Shown: positions 1 through 8,389, numbered from the stretch's first letter. The stretch: 64,000 bases of DNA from Rhodospirillaceae bacterium UBA1479 (GCA_002325375.1 DCRZ01000012.1:176780-240779), one strand, 5' to 3'. Translations and numbers: made by a program. Notes: generated by a model from the letters alone, not told the origin.

Positions 1-716
1 CAGCCGACGGCACGGACGAAGAAGACAGCGGCCTGGTTCTCGACTGGCCGCAGACGGCGCCGGTCGAGGCCAAGGCGCCGGATGCCGCCGAACAGCCCGA
101 AGCGCCGCCCGCCTGGCTGTTCACCCCGCCCGCGGCGGAGCCTGATCCGCCCCGCCCGCTGGCGCCGTCCAGGCCTGAAGACAGCCCGCCCGCCGCCTCG
201 CCGTTGGGATCGGACGACGGGGCCCGGTTCAAGCGCGGGCTGATCGTGCACAAATTGCTGGAAAGCCTGCCGGATCTGGCGCCCGAAGACCGCGCGCCGG
301 CGGCCCAGCGCTATCTGGCCCGCCCGGGCCATGACCTGGATGACGCCCAACAGGCGGAGATTCTCCGGGAAACGCTGGCATTGCTGACCGACCCGGCCCT
401 GGCCCCCCTGTTCGGCCCCGGCAGCCGCGCCGAGGTGCCCCTGGTGGCGCAGGCCGGCGGGCGGGTGATTTCGGCCCGCATCGACCGCCTGCTGGTCACG
501 GAAACGGAGGTCCTGATCGCCGATTTCAAGACCAACCGGCCGCCGCCGGAGCGCATCGAGGACGTCCATCCCGGCTATATCGCGCAAATGGCGGGATACC
601 GCCGGGCGTTGATGGATTTGTATCCGAACCGGCCCGTGCGCTGCGCCCTGATCTGGACGATGGGGGCGCGGCTGATGCCGCTTCCGGACGCGATTTTGGA
701 CAAATCCGGCCTCTAA
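1..716 (+). CDS. addA: Double-strand break repair helicase/nuclease AddA, C-terminal end (partial)
   Basis: This is the 3' end of a gene that begins before the window; the frame is open from base 3 to the TAA at 714-716. AddA is the helicase-nuclease subunit of the AddAB complex, which resects double-strand ends for RecA-dependent repair. The visible part first shows a Pro/Ala/Glu-rich linker and then the RecB-type nuclease domain: a GLIVHKLLE segment followed by VLIADFKTNRPPP, the DxK catalytic motif that binds the metal. The gap that follows to trxA contains a promoter. An addA-trxA pairing is usual in this group of alphaproteobacteria. The family call is firm; only the C-terminal quarter or less is visible, so helicase motifs cannot be checked. 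Confidence 0.85.
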   Translation, partial: ADGTDEEDSGLVLDWPQTAPVEAKAPDAAEQPEAPPAWLFTPPAAEPDPPRPLAPSRPEDSPPAASPLGSDDGARFKRGLIVHKLLESLPDLAPEDRAPAAQRYLARPGHDLDDAQQAEILRETLALLTDPALAPLFGPGSRAEVPLVAQAGGRVISARIDRLLVTETEVLIADFKTNRPPPERIEDVHPGYIAQMAGYRRALMDLYPNRPVRCALIWTMGARLMPLPDAILDKSGL

Positions 717-760
717 GTCCCGGAGAAAGCAAGGGGAATTTTCGTGCCCGCCAGGGCTGC

Positions 761-789
761 TTGACGGGGCCGGGGCGCGACCCTAGATT
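761..789 (+). promoter_or_regulatory. Sigma70-type promoter for trxA
   Basis: TTGACG at 761-766 and TAGATT at 784-789 are separated by exactly 17 bp. It lies between addA and trxA and points at trxA, with a predicted leader of about 115 nt. This is a sequence match only. Confidence 0.55.
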
Positions 790-912
790 CAAGGACAGGG
801 TGAGGCGCCGAAGGTTCCCACCCCGGGCCGCAAGAGAACCCCGCGGCATGTCCCAGAAACTGAATTTCCATAAAAAAAACTGTACCCCGACACAGATCCC
901 AAGGTGAGCGAT

Positions 913-1230
913 ATGCCGAAAAAGATAACCGACGACTCCTTCGAAACCGACGTTCTTGGATCGAGCGAGCCTGTCCTGGTCGATTTCTGGGCCGAATGGT
1001 GTGGCCCGTGCAAGCAGATCGCCCCGGCGCTTGAGGAATTGGCCAGCGAACTGCAAGGCAAGGTCACCGTGGCCAAGCTGAACATCGACGACAACCCCTC
1101 GACCCCCGGCAAGTACGGCGTGCGCGGCATCCCGACCCTGATGCTGTTCAAGAACGGCGAGGTCGCGGCGACCAAGATCGGCGCCCTGCCGAAAAGCAAG
1201 CTGCAGGAATGGCTGGAGCAGAACATCTAG
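913..1230 (+). CDS. trxA: Thioredoxin
   Basis: Small cytoplasmic dithiol reductant that reduces ribonucleotide reductase, peroxiredoxins and other disulfide proteins. The product is 105 residues, the normal length, with the redox motif WCGPC (cysteines 30 and 33) after the typical strand VLVDFWAEW and the cis-proline loop GIPTLMLF. An in-frame GTG at 904 would add MSD, but the bases AAGGTGAG at 902-909 form a good ribosome binding site for the ATG at 913, so I prefer the ATG. A promoter at 761-789 gives the gene its own transcription start. gloB follows after 33 bp on the same strand and may be cotranscribed. Identification is secure; only the start is debatable. Confidence 0.95.
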   Translation: MPKKITDDSFETDVLGSSEPVLVDFWAEWCGPCKQIAPALEELASELQGKVTVAKLNIDDNPSTPGKYGVRGIPTLMLFKNGEVAATKIGALPKSKLQEWLEQNI

Positions 1231-1263
1231 CGCCCGCAAGGCGTTAGAGGTTCCCCAGGAAAG

Positions 1264-2034
1264 ATGAGCCGGCTCGACGTCCATCAAATACCGGTCCTGA
1301 ACGACAACTACGTCTATCTGGCCCATTGCCCGGAAACGGGGGCGACCGCCGTGGTCGACCCCGCCGTGGCGGGGCCGGTGCTGGACGCGGCCCGGGCCAA
1401 GGGCTGGACCATCAGCCATATCCTGAACACCCACCACCACGGCGACCACACGGGCGGCAACCAGGAAATCAAGGCGGCCACGGGCTGCACCATCGTCGGC
1501 CCGCGCGCCGACCATGCGCGCATTCCCGGCATCGACGTACAGGTCGGCGACGGCGACACCTATATGCTGGGCAATGCCGAGGCCCGGGTCTACGACGTGC
1601 CCGGCCACACCCGCGGCCATATCGCCTTTTGGTTCGAGGGATCGGACGCCCTGTTCTGCGGCGATACCCTGTTCGCCATGGGCTGCGGGCGGCTGTTCGA
1701 AGGCACGCCCCAGCAGATGGTCACCTCCCTGGCGAAGTTCAAAACCCTGCCGCCGGAAACCCGCGTGTTCTGTGCCCATGAATACACGCAATCCAACGGC
1801 CGCTTCGCGCTGTCGGTGGAGCCCGACAACGACGCCCTGGTCCAGCGCATGCGGGACGTCGACGCGGCCCGGGCGAAAAACATTCCGACCGTGCCGTCGA
1901 CCATCGGCATCGAATTGAAGACCAACCCCTTCCTGCGCGCCGACAGTCCGGACCTGCAGAAGACGATCGGCCTGGCAGGCCGGGATTACGTCGAGGTCTT
2001 CGCCGAAACCCGGCGGCTCAAAGACAACTTCTAG
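1264..2034 (+). CDS. gloB: Hydroxyacylglutathione hydrolase (glyoxalase II)
   Basis: Hydrolyses S-D-lactoylglutathione to D-lactate and glutathione, the second step of methylglyoxal detoxification. The 256-residue protein is a metallo-beta-lactamase-fold enzyme with the binuclear metal motif THHHGDHTGG (about residues 56-65), the later ligands in VPGHTRGH and FCGDTLF, and the glutathione-site segment CAHEYTQSN near residue 170. The C-terminal helical domain ends with ELKTNPFLR, typical of glyoxalase II rather than of other MBL hydrolases. It is the full family length. It follows trxA by 33 bp and converges with the cation-efflux gene 13 bp downstream. Confidence 0.95.
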   Translation: MSRLDVHQIPVLNDNYVYLAHCPETGATAVVDPAVAGPVLDAARAKGWTISHILNTHHHGDHTGGNQEIKAATGCTIVGPRADHARIPGIDVQVGDGDTYMLGNAEARVYDVPGHTRGHIAFWFEGSDALFCGDTLFAMGCGRLFEGTPQQMVTSLAKFKTLPPETRVFCAHEYTQSNGRFALSVEPDNDALVQRMRDVDAARAKNIPTVPSTIGIELKTNPFLRADSPDLQKTIGLAGRDYVEVFAETRRLKDNF

Positions 2035-2047
2035 ATTTTTCGAAAAT

Positions 2048-2701
2048 TCAGTCGCCGGCGGCGGGCAGCGGTTCGCGCGCCTGGCGCAATTCCCCGCGCG
2101 CGCGGCGGATGACTTCGGCCGAGGCGAACAGCGCCAGGCCGGCGATGATCCCACCCACGGCCACGTCGGGCCAGAAGGTTCCCGTGAGCCACACCCCGCC
2201 CCCTGCCGCGATGACGGCGACATTGGCGATGGCATCGTTGCGCGAACACAGCCAGACGGAGCGCATGTTGGCGTCGCCCTCGCGGAACTTGAACAGGGCC
2301 ACCGTGACCGCCAGGTTGGCGGCGAGCGCCAGGACCCCGACCCCGGTGATGATATGCGCTTCCGGCACGCCGCCCTCGGCGATGCGCCAGACCGTGGTGC
2401 CGATCACCCAAAGCCCGAACAGGCCCATGGACAGGCCCTTGACCATGGCCGCCCGCGCCCGCCAGGCGAGGTGCATGCCGACCACGGCAAGGGAAATGCC
2501 GTAATTGGCGGCATCGCCCAGGAAATCCAGGGCGTCGGCCTGCAAGGCGACGGATTTCGACAGATAGGCCCCGGCCAGTTCACCGAAGAACATGGCGCCG
2601 TTGACGATCAGCGCGAACCACAGCACCCGACGGTAGGCCTGGGACGCGGCGGCGTCGGTGAAGGGGCTGTGGTCATGGCCGTGGTCGCAGCAGGCGGACA
2701 T
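2048..2701 (-). CDS. Cation diffusion facilitator family transporter, short form
   Basis: Inner-membrane divalent cation/proton antiporter, probably exporting Zn(II) or a similar metal. The 217-residue protein has six predicted membrane spans, a His/Cys-rich N-terminus (CCDHGHDH), the metal-site motif ADALDFLGD in the second span (residues 55-63) and the matching CSRNDAIANV in the fifth. It stops soon after the sixth span, so it lacks the cytoplasmic C-terminal domain that makes most family members about 300 residues long. It starts 3 bp after the ArsR gene stop, so the two form an operon. Zinc is inferred from the regulator's metal site; Cd(II) or Co(II) remain possible. Confidence 0.85.
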   Translation of the reverse strand: MSACCDHGHDHSPFTDAAASQAYRRVLWFALIVNGAMFFGELAGAYLSKSVALQADALDFLGDAANYGISLAVVGMHLAWRARAAMVKGLSMGLFGLWVIGTTVWRIAEGGVPEAHIITGVGVLALAANLAVTVALFKFREGDANMRSVWLCSRNDAIANVAVIAAGGGVWLTGTFWPDVAVGGIIAGLALFASAEVIRRARGELRQAREPLPAAGD

Positions 2702-2704
2702 GGC

Positions 2705-3079
2705 TCAGGCCTCCTCGTCGTGGGTATGTTCCGGTTCCGCCACGTGTTCCATCATGTCCAGCAGGACAGAGGTCACGTGGTGGTCGTGCACCGCGTAATG
2801 CACGAACTTGCCCTGGCGCCGGGCGCGCACCAGGCGCGCGGCCTTCAACAGGCGCAGATGGTGGCTGGTCAGGGACGGCGACATGCCCGTCAGCGCCGCC
2901 AGATCGTTGACGGAGCGCGGCCCGGCCATGCAGGCGGTCAGGATCGACAGGCGGTTGGGCTCGCCCAACAGATGGAAGATGGAAGCGATTTCCTCCGCCC
3001 GGTCGCGGTCGAGCGCCCCGTCCGGCAGGGCGGCCGGGGCGGCGGCGGGCGGTTTCGCAGGTTTGGTTCCGGTGTTCAT
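2705..3079 (-). CDS. ArsR/SmtB-family metal-responsive repressor
   Basis: Winged-helix repressor, 124 residues, that should release DNA when it binds metal. The helix-turn-helix reads RSVNDLAALTGMSPSLTSHHLRLLKAARLV. The C-terminal helix carries D99, H101, H112 and E115 in the spacing D-x-H-x10-H-x2-E, which is the known alpha-5 zinc site of SmtB/CzrA proteins. There is no ArsR-type CxC motif in the recognition helix. The tail EPEHTHDEE is also rich in possible ligands. The gene is first in a two-gene operon with the cation-efflux transporter, and a near-perfect palindrome lies immediately upstream (3086-3111), consistent with autoregulation. Confidence 0.9.
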   Translation of the reverse strand: MNTGTKPAKPPAAAPAALPDGALDRDRAEEIASIFHLLGEPNRLSILTACMAGPRSVNDLAALTGMSPSLTSHHLRLLKAARLVRARRQGKFVHYAVHDHHVTSVLLDMMEHVAEPEHTHDEEA

Positions 3080-3085
3080 GGCTCA

Positions 3086-3111
3086 AACATATGAACAATT
3101 GTTCAGATGTT
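3086..3111 (-). promoter_or_regulatory. ArsR/SmtB operator palindrome
   Basis: A 26-bp inverted repeat centred between 3098 and 3099, with a perfect 14-bp core TGAACAATTGTTCA (3092-3105) and only one mismatched pair (3091/3106) in the whole arm. It is AT-rich against a GC-rich background and lies 7 bp upstream of the regulator's start codon. It resembles the 12-2-12 type operators of the SmtB family. It touches the stop codon of folC (3111-3113). Confidence 0.8.
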
Positions 3112-4436
3112 CAAGTGTTGTCCCGCAATACCGTGCCGGCGAGATAGAGAGAGCCGCAGATCATCACCCGGGCCGGGCCCTGTTCGCGCGCCGAAAGCCC
3201 CCGCAGCGCCGCCTGCACCGAAGGGGCGGTGCGCGACGGCAGGCCGGCGGCGCCCCCGGCCGCGGCGATGTCGTCGGCGGACAGGGTATTGATCTCGCCC
3301 GGAATGGCGACGCCGGTCAGCGACGCCGCGACGGGGGCGAGGGCGCTCAGGAACGTTCCGGGGTCCTTGGAATTGATCATGCCGCAGATCAGGTGCAGGG
3401 GCTTGTCGCCCCAGGCCTCCCCCGCATGGGCGGCGATGGCAGCCCCGGCGGCGGCGTTGTGCCCGCCGTCGAGCCACAGCGACCAGCCGGGCGCCAGGAT
3501 GTCGACCAGCGGCCCCTGCGTCAGGCGTTGCAGGCGGGCGGGCCATTCAGCCGTGGCAAGGCCGCGCGTGATCTGGTCCGCCGTGGCCGTGAACCCAGCC
3601 ATGGTCTTCAGGCAGACGATGGCCTGGGCCGCGTTGAGCAACTGATGGCGCCCGGCCAGAGAGGGGGCCGGATAGGTTTCCGTCACCCCGCCCAGGGTCA
3701 GGTCGAACGACGTGCCGTCGGGGGCTTCGGCCACGGTCCAGTCACGGCCATGGGCCAGCACCGGTGCCCCCACCGCCTTGGCCCGGTCATCCAGAACGGC
3801 CAGGACGTTGGGCAATTGCGGGCCGATCACGCAGGGCACCCCCGGCTTGAGAATACCTGCCTTTTCCGCCGCGATTTCCTCCAGGGAATTTCCCAGAAAT
3901 TGTTGATGGTCGAGGGAGATCGGCGTGATCGCCGTGACCAGGGGCGCATCGACCACGTTGGTCGCATCCAGCCGCCCGCCCAAACCCGTTTCCAGAATCA
4001 GCACATCGGCCGGGTTGCGCGCGAAGGCAAGCAGCGCCGCCCCCGTGGTGATCTCGAAAAAAGTGATGGGCGCACCACCGTTGGCGTCTTCGCATTCTTC
4101 CAGCAACGCCTGCAGATCCGCATCGGGGATCAGGTCGCCCGCCAGTCGGATGCGTTCGTTGAAATGCACCAGATGGGGCGAGATATGGACATGGACACGC
4201 TGGCCCGTGGCTTCCAGAAGGGCCCGCAGGATGGCGATGACCGAACCCTTGGCGTTGGTCCCGGCAACATGAACCACGGGCGGCAGCGCGCGTTCCGGAT
4301 GGTTCAGGCGGTCGAGCAGGCGATGGACGCGGTCCAATGACAGGTCGATGACCTTGGGATGCAGGGTCAAAAGACGCGCCAGGATGTCGTCACAGGGATG
4401 GGGCGCCGGTGCATCCGCGCCGAGGGGATCAGTCAT
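3111..4436 (-). CDS. folC: Folylpolyglutamate synthase / dihydrofolate synthase
   Basis: Bifunctional ligase that adds glutamate to dihydropteroate and extends the gamma-polyglutamate tail of folates in the cytoplasm. At 441 residues it is the usual length. The Mur-ligase ATP loop appears as HVAGTNAKGSV (near residue 58), followed by the SPHLVHFNERIRL segment that marks FolC, ILETGLGGRLDATN, and the C-terminal domain with WLDGGHNAAA. It lies 29 bp downstream of accD on the same strand, the accD-folC order found in most proteobacteria, and ends inside the operator of the downstream arsR operon. Confidence 0.95.
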   Translation of the reverse strand: MTDPLGADAPAPHPCDDILARLLTLHPKVIDLSLDRVHRLLDRLNHPERALPPVVHVAGTNAKGSVIAILRALLEATGQRVHVHISPHLVHFNERIRLAGDLIPDADLQALLEECEDANGGAPITFFEITTGAALLAFARNPADVLILETGLGGRLDATNVVDAPLVTAITPISLDHQQFLGNSLEEIAAEKAGILKPGVPCVIGPQLPNVLAVLDDRAKAVGAPVLAHGRDWTVAEAPDGTSFDLTLGGVTETYPAPSLAGRHQLLNAAQAIVCLKTMAGFTATADQITRGLATAEWPARLQRLTQGPLVDILAPGWSLWLDGGHNAAAGAAIAAHAGEAWGDKPLHLICGMINSKDPGTFLSALAPVAASLTGVAIPGEINTLSADDIAAAGGAAGLPSRTAPSVQAALRGLSAREQGPARVMICGSLYLAGTVLRDNT

Positions 4437-4465
4437 GGACGGGTCGGTCCGCCAGAATCAGAGAA

Positions 4466-5431
4466 TCAGTCGTCGCCGGGCACGGGGGCGGCGCCCGGTC
4501 GGTGGCTGCGGGCCGGCGGCAGAATTTCGCCTTCGAGAAGGTCGATGTCCTGGTCCGAGCCGTCGACCCGGCGGCCCGGCTCCGGGTTCAGCAGCATGTC
4601 GATGACCCGGGCCAGGGTGTCGCGCAACTCACCGCGCGGCACCACCATGTCGACCATGCCGTGCTCCAGCAGGTATTCGGCGCGTTGAAAGCCTTCCGGC
4701 AGGGTTTCGCGGATGGTCTGTTCGATCACCCGCTGCCCGGCGAAGCCGATGACGGCCCCGGGTTCGGCGATATGGATGTCGCCCAGCATGGCGTAGGAGG
4801 CCGAAACCCCGCCCGTGGTCGGGTCGGTCAGCACCACGATATAGGGCAGGCCCGCTTCCTTGACCTCGTCCACGGCAATGGTCGTGCGCGCCATCTGCAT
4901 GAGGGACAAAATCCCCTCCTGCATGCGCGCGCCCCCCGAAGACGGGATAACCACGAAGGCCGCTTTTTCATCCACCGCCTTGCGCGCGGCGGCCAACAGC
5001 CCGGCCCCCATGGCCTGGCCCATGGAGCCGCCCATGAAGGCGAAGTTGAGGGCCGCGACGACCACCGGCAGGCCGTTCATGCGCCCGACGCCCGCGATCA
5101 GGGCGTCCTGGTCACCGGTCTTGGCGCGCGCGGATTTAAGGCGCGCGGCATAGGTTTCCGTGTCCTTGAATTTCAGGGGATCCGGCTTGGGCACGTCCCA
5201 GGTGATCTTTTCGAACGCCCCCTCGTCGAACAGCATGGCCAGGCGCTTGTCCGCGCCGATGCGCAGATGATGGCCGCAGTGCTGGCAGACGTGGAGATAC
5301 TTTTCCAGATCGCGGTGGAAGATCATTTGGCTGCAGCCCGGGCATTTGTGCCACAGGTTGTCGGGCATTTCCTTGCCGGCACCGACCAGACGCTTCAGCT
5401 TGGGCCGGACGAATTCCCTGAGCCAGTTCAT
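4466..5431 (-). CDS. accD: Acetyl-CoA carboxylase carboxyltransferase subunit beta
   Basis: Beta subunit of the carboxyltransferase that transfers CO2 from carboxybiotin to acetyl-CoA, giving malonyl-CoA for fatty-acid synthesis. The N-terminal zinc ribbon has cysteines 30, 33, 49 and 52 (CPGC ... CQHC). The crotonase-type domain follows, with GGSMGQAMG and the SGGARMQEG oxyanion-hole segment. The frame stays open well upstream, but the start is set at the ATG at 5431 because the protein then begins with the family's MNWLREFVRPKL; this gives 321 residues. The C-terminus carries a Pro/Arg-rich tail. It is 29 bp downstream of trpA. Confidence 0.95.
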   Translation of the reverse strand: MNWLREFVRPKLKRLVGAGKEMPDNLWHKCPGCSQMIFHRDLEKYLHVCQHCGHHLRIGADKRLAMLFDEGAFEKITWDVPKPDPLKFKDTETYAARLKSARAKTGDQDALIAGVGRMNGLPVVVAALNFAFMGGSMGQAMGAGLLAAARKAVDEKAAFVVIPSSGGARMQEGILSLMQMARTTIAVDEVKEAGLPYIVVLTDPTTGGVSASYAMLGDIHIAEPGAVIGFAGQRVIEQTIRETLPEGFQRAEYLLEHGMVDMVVPRGELRDTLARVIDMLLNPEPGRRVDGSDQDIDLLEGEILPPARSHRPGAAPVPGDD

Positions 5432-5460
5432 GTGATTGCTTCTCCCGCCTTCACTTCCAG

Positions 5461-6306
5461 TCAATCCCGCGCCGCGCGCACACCGGCCGCCAGCGCCTTC
5501 ACCAAGTCTAGCACCTTGTCCTTGGTGTCGGGTAGGGGCAGGCCGGACGGATCGCGGTTTTCGGCGATGATCCCGACCAGGGCCGAGCCGACGACGGCGG
5601 CGTCGGACACCCGCGCGATGGCAGCGGCCTGATCCGGGGTCTTGATGCCGAAGCCGACGGCGACCGGCAGGTCCGTGTGGCGGCGGATGCGCGCAACGCT
5701 GGCCGCCACATCGCCCGCATCGGCGGATTTGGTGCCGGTGATGCCGGTGATCGACACGTAATAGACGAAGCCAGAGGCATGGCGCACGACCTTGGGCAGG
5801 CGCGCGTCGTCGGTGGTCGGGGCCGTCAGATAAATGAAGTTGATGCCGGCCTTGATCGCCGGCAGGCACAACTCGCCCTCTTCTTCCGGCGGCAGGTCGA
5901 CGACGATCAGGCCGTCGACCCCAGCTTCCTTGGCATCGGCCAGGAAACGGTCGACCCCGTAGATGTAAATGGGATTGTAGTAGCCCATGAGGACGATCGG
6001 CGTGTCGTTGTCCCGCTTGCGGAACGCGCGCACGATATCCAGGGTTTTCGGCAGGGTCATGCCGGCCTTCAGCGCGCGCAGGCTGGAGGCCTGGATCGCC
6101 GGGCCGTCAGCCATGGGGTCGGAGAACGGCATGCCGATCTCGATCAGGTCGGCCCCTGCCGCCGCGATCTCCAGAATGATCTCCTCCGACAATTCCGGCG
6201 TCGGGTCGCCGGCGGTCAGGAAGGTCACCAGACCGGCGCGACCTTCGGCCTTCAATTCGGCGAATTTGCGGGTAATGCGGGTCTCGGGCCCGGTCTGCGT
6301 GGTCAT
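5461..6306 (-). CDS. trpA: Tryptophan synthase alpha subunit
   Basis: Cleaves indole-3-glycerol phosphate to indole and glyceraldehyde 3-phosphate; the indole passes through a tunnel to TrpB. The 281-residue TIM barrel shows the catalytic pair E56 and D67 in IEIGMPFSDPMADG, the same 11-residue spacing as E49/D60 of the enteric enzyme, and the phosphate-binding loops GITGTKSAD and VGFGIKTPDQA. It starts only 4 bp after trpB stops, consistent with translational coupling of the two subunits. Confidence 0.97.
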   Translation of the reverse strand: MTTQTGPETRITRKFAELKAEGRAGLVTFLTAGDPTPELSEEIILEIAAAGADLIEIGMPFSDPMADGPAIQASSLRALKAGMTLPKTLDIVRAFRKRDNDTPIVLMGYYNPIYIYGVDRFLADAKEAGVDGLIVVDLPPEEEGELCLPAIKAGINFIYLTAPTTDDARLPKVVRHASGFVYYVSITGITGTKSADAGDVAASVARIRRHTDLPVAVGFGIKTPDQAAAIARVSDAAVVGSALVGIIAENRDPSGLPLPDTKDKVLDLVKALAAGVRAARD

Positions 6307-6310
6307 CGGT

Positions 6311-7519
6311 TCAGTCCATTCCCAGATAGCCGGCGACGGCGTCGACGTCCTTGTCGCCGCGCCCGCACATGTTCATGACCAGCAGGTGATCCTTGGGCAA
6401 ACCGCCCGCGATCTTGGCCACATAGGCGAGCGCGTGGCTCGGCTCCAGCGCCGGAATGATGCCTTCCTTGCGCGTGCACATCTGGAACGCGGCCAGGGCT
6501 TCCTTGTCCGTGGCCGACACGTATTCGACCCGGCCCGTATCGCGCAGCCAGGAATGTTCCGGCCCGATGCCGGGATAATCCAGGCCGGCGGAAATGGAAT
6601 GGCCGTCCAAAATCTGGCCGTCCTCGGTCTGCAGCAGATAGGTGCGGTTGCCGTGCAGCACGCCCGGCCGTCCGCCGTTGAGGGACGCGCAATGCTCGCC
6701 GGTCTCGATCCCGTGGCCGGCGGCCTCGACCCCGATCAGGTGCACGCTTTCATCATCCAGGAAGGGATGGAACAGGCCCATGGCGTTGGACCCGCCGCCG
6801 ATGGCGGCGATGCAGCTGTCGGGCAGGCGGCCTTCCATTTCCATCATCTGCTCGCGCACTTCGTTGCCGATCACGCATTGGAAATCGCGCACCATGGCCG
6901 GATAGGGGTGCGGGCCGGCGACGGTGCCGATGATGTAGAAGGTGTCCTCGACGTTGGAGACCCAGTCGCGCAGCGCCTCGTTCATGGCGTCCTTGAGCGT
7001 GCCCGTGCCGGCGGTGACGGGGACGATCTCCGCTCCCAGCATCTTCATACGCACCACGTTGGGGCGTTGACGCGCGACATCCGTTTCACCCATGTAGACC
7101 ACGCAGGGCAGGCCGAACAGGGCGCAGACCGTGGCCGTGGCGACACCGTGCTGCCCGGCGCCCGTTTCGGCGATGATGCGCTTCTTGCCCATGCGCCGCG
7201 CCAGCAGGATCTGGCCGATGGTGTTGTTGATCTTATGGGCACCCGTGTGGTTCAGCTCGTCGCGCTTGAAGTAGACCTTCGCACCCCCGAACTCTTCGGT
7301 CAGGCGTTCGGCCAGGTACAGCGGGCTGGGCCGGCCCACATAATGTTTCATGTAACGGTTGAACTCATCCCAAAAAGCCGCGTCGTTCTTTGCCTTTTCC
7401 CAGGCTTCCTGAACCTGCAGGATCAACGGCATCAGGGTTTCCGCGACATAGCGGCCACCGTAGATGTCGAAATGTCCCGATTCGTCCGGGCCTTCGCGGT
7501 AGGTATTCAACTTCGACAT
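6311..7519 (-). CDS. trpB: Tryptophan synthase beta subunit
   Basis: PLP enzyme that condenses indole with serine to give tryptophan. The 402-residue protein has the Schiff-base lysine K96 in NHTGAHKINNT and the phosphate-binding loop GGGSNAMGLF. The C-terminal segment LVMNMCGRGDKD is the usual TrpB ending. It is the normal length for the TrpB1 family that pairs with TrpA, and trpA follows after 4 bp. The 230-bp gap upstream, before it meets trpF, holds a repeat element rather than a trp leader; I saw no Trp-rich leader peptide there. Confidence 0.97.
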   Translation of the reverse strand: MSKLNTYREGPDESGHFDIYGGRYVAETLMPLILQVQEAWEKAKNDAAFWDEFNRYMKHYVGRPSPLYLAERLTEEFGGAKVYFKRDELNHTGAHKINNTIGQILLARRMGKKRIIAETGAGQHGVATATVCALFGLPCVVYMGETDVARQRPNVVRMKMLGAEIVPVTAGTGTLKDAMNEALRDWVSNVEDTFYIIGTVAGPHPYPAMVRDFQCVIGNEVREQMMEMEGRLPDSCIAAIGGGSNAMGLFHPFLDDESVHLIGVEAAGHGIETGEHCASLNGGRPGVLHGNRTYLLQTEDGQILDGHSISAGLDYPGIGPEHSWLRDTGRVEYVSATDKEALAAFQMCTRKEGIIPALEPSHALAYVAKIAGGLPKDHLLVMNMCGRGDKDVDAVAGYLGMD

Positions 7520-7645
7520 GAACCAATCCTCATATTGCCTTGGGTTTCTGCCATTTTATGGTTAACGGCGCCGGCGCCCAAGGGCGGCGCAAATAAAGCA
7601 CAAGGTCCCGGGGAACCCAAGCAGAAACCCCGGAAAACGACGCCC

Positions 7646-7744
7646 GCCCCCCTCACCCCTGTCCTCTCCCCCCAAACGGCGGGAGAGGGGGATGTCGCGG
7701 CGGGAGTTCTCGCCCCCTGGGGAGAGGGACAGGGTGAGGGGGGA
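7646..7744. repeat. REP-like intergenic inverted repeat
   Basis: The arms at about 7646-7671 and 7718-7743 are imperfect inverted copies of a C-rich unit (CCCCCCTCACCC, then T/CTCTCCCC on one side; GGGGAGAGG, then GGGTGAGGGGGG on the other). Smaller pairs GGGAG/CTCCC lie between them. It sits between trpF and trpB. Units of this kind (CCCTCACCC...CTCTCCC) are common intergenic repeats in proteobacterial genomes. It could attenuate or stabilise the mRNA between the two genes. Confidence 0.75.
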
Positions 7745-7749
7745 GACGA

Positions 7750-8388
7750 TCAGCCCGCCTTGGCGGCCGTGATGAAGGCGTCGATCAGGCCCGCGTCCTT
7801 GTGACCGGGCACCGTCTCCACGCCCGAGGACACATCGACGCCGGGTGCACCCGAAACCCGGATCGCCGCCTGGACGTTGTCCGGGGTCAGCCCGCCCGCC
7901 AACAGCCAAGGCAGGTTCCAGCGGGTGCCGGCCAGAAGCCCCCAATCGAAGGCGAGCGCATTGCCGCCGGGGCGATCGGCCCCCGATGGCGGTTTGGCAT
8001 CGAACAGAAGCCGGTCGGCGACGCCTTCATAGGCGCGGGCGGCGGCAACGTCATCGGGGGCGGCGATGGGCAAGGCCTTCATCACCGGCAGGCCGAACTT
8101 GCGCCGGACCTCGGCGACCCGCTCCGGCGTCTCCACCCCATGGAGCTGCAAAATGTCGACCGCGCCGTTGCCGGTGATGGCCGCCAGTTCGTCGTTGGTG
8201 GCGTCCACGGTCAGGCCGACCTTGAGCACACCCACGGGCACGCGCGCCGCCAGCCCGCCGGCAATGGCGGGCGTGACATGGCGCGGCGATTTCTTGAAGA
8301 ACACGAAGCCGACCAGATCGGCCCCGGCGTTCACGGCGGCGTCTACGGCGTCGGCCGTCTTCAGCCCGCAGATCTTGACCTGAACCAT
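7750..8388 (-). CDS. trpF: Phosphoribosylanthranilate isomerase
   Basis: Amadori isomerisation of N-(5-phosphoribosyl)anthranilate in tryptophan synthesis. The 212-residue TIM barrel begins with VKICGLKTADAV, where the cysteine is the general base, and has the phosphate loops LLAGGLTPDNV and GVDVSSGVE, the latter containing the catalytic aspartate. The length is standard. It starts 1 bp after pyrF ends, and the repeat at 7646-7744 separates it from trpB. Confidence 0.96.
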   Translation of the reverse strand: MVQVKICGLKTADAVDAAVNAGADLVGFVFFKKSPRHVTPAIAGGLAARVPVGVLKVGLTVDATNDELAAITGNGAVDILQLHGVETPERVAEVRRKFGLPVMKALPIAAPDDVAAARAYEGVADRLLFDAKPPSGADRPGGNALAFDWGLLAGTRWNLPWLLAGGLTPDNVQAAIRVSGAPGVDVSSGVETVPGHKDAGLIDAFITAAKAG

Positions 8389-8389
8389 G

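Noticed and set aside
526..2235. Minus-strand open frame of about 570 codons opposite addA, trxA and gloB
   Set aside because: Antisense shadow of well-identified genes; low-complexity composition rich in Arg and Pro.
7520..7750. Possible trp attenuator before trpB
   Set aside because: No leader peptide with tandem Trp codons and no alternative hairpin with a T-run; the region is explained by an intergenic repeat.
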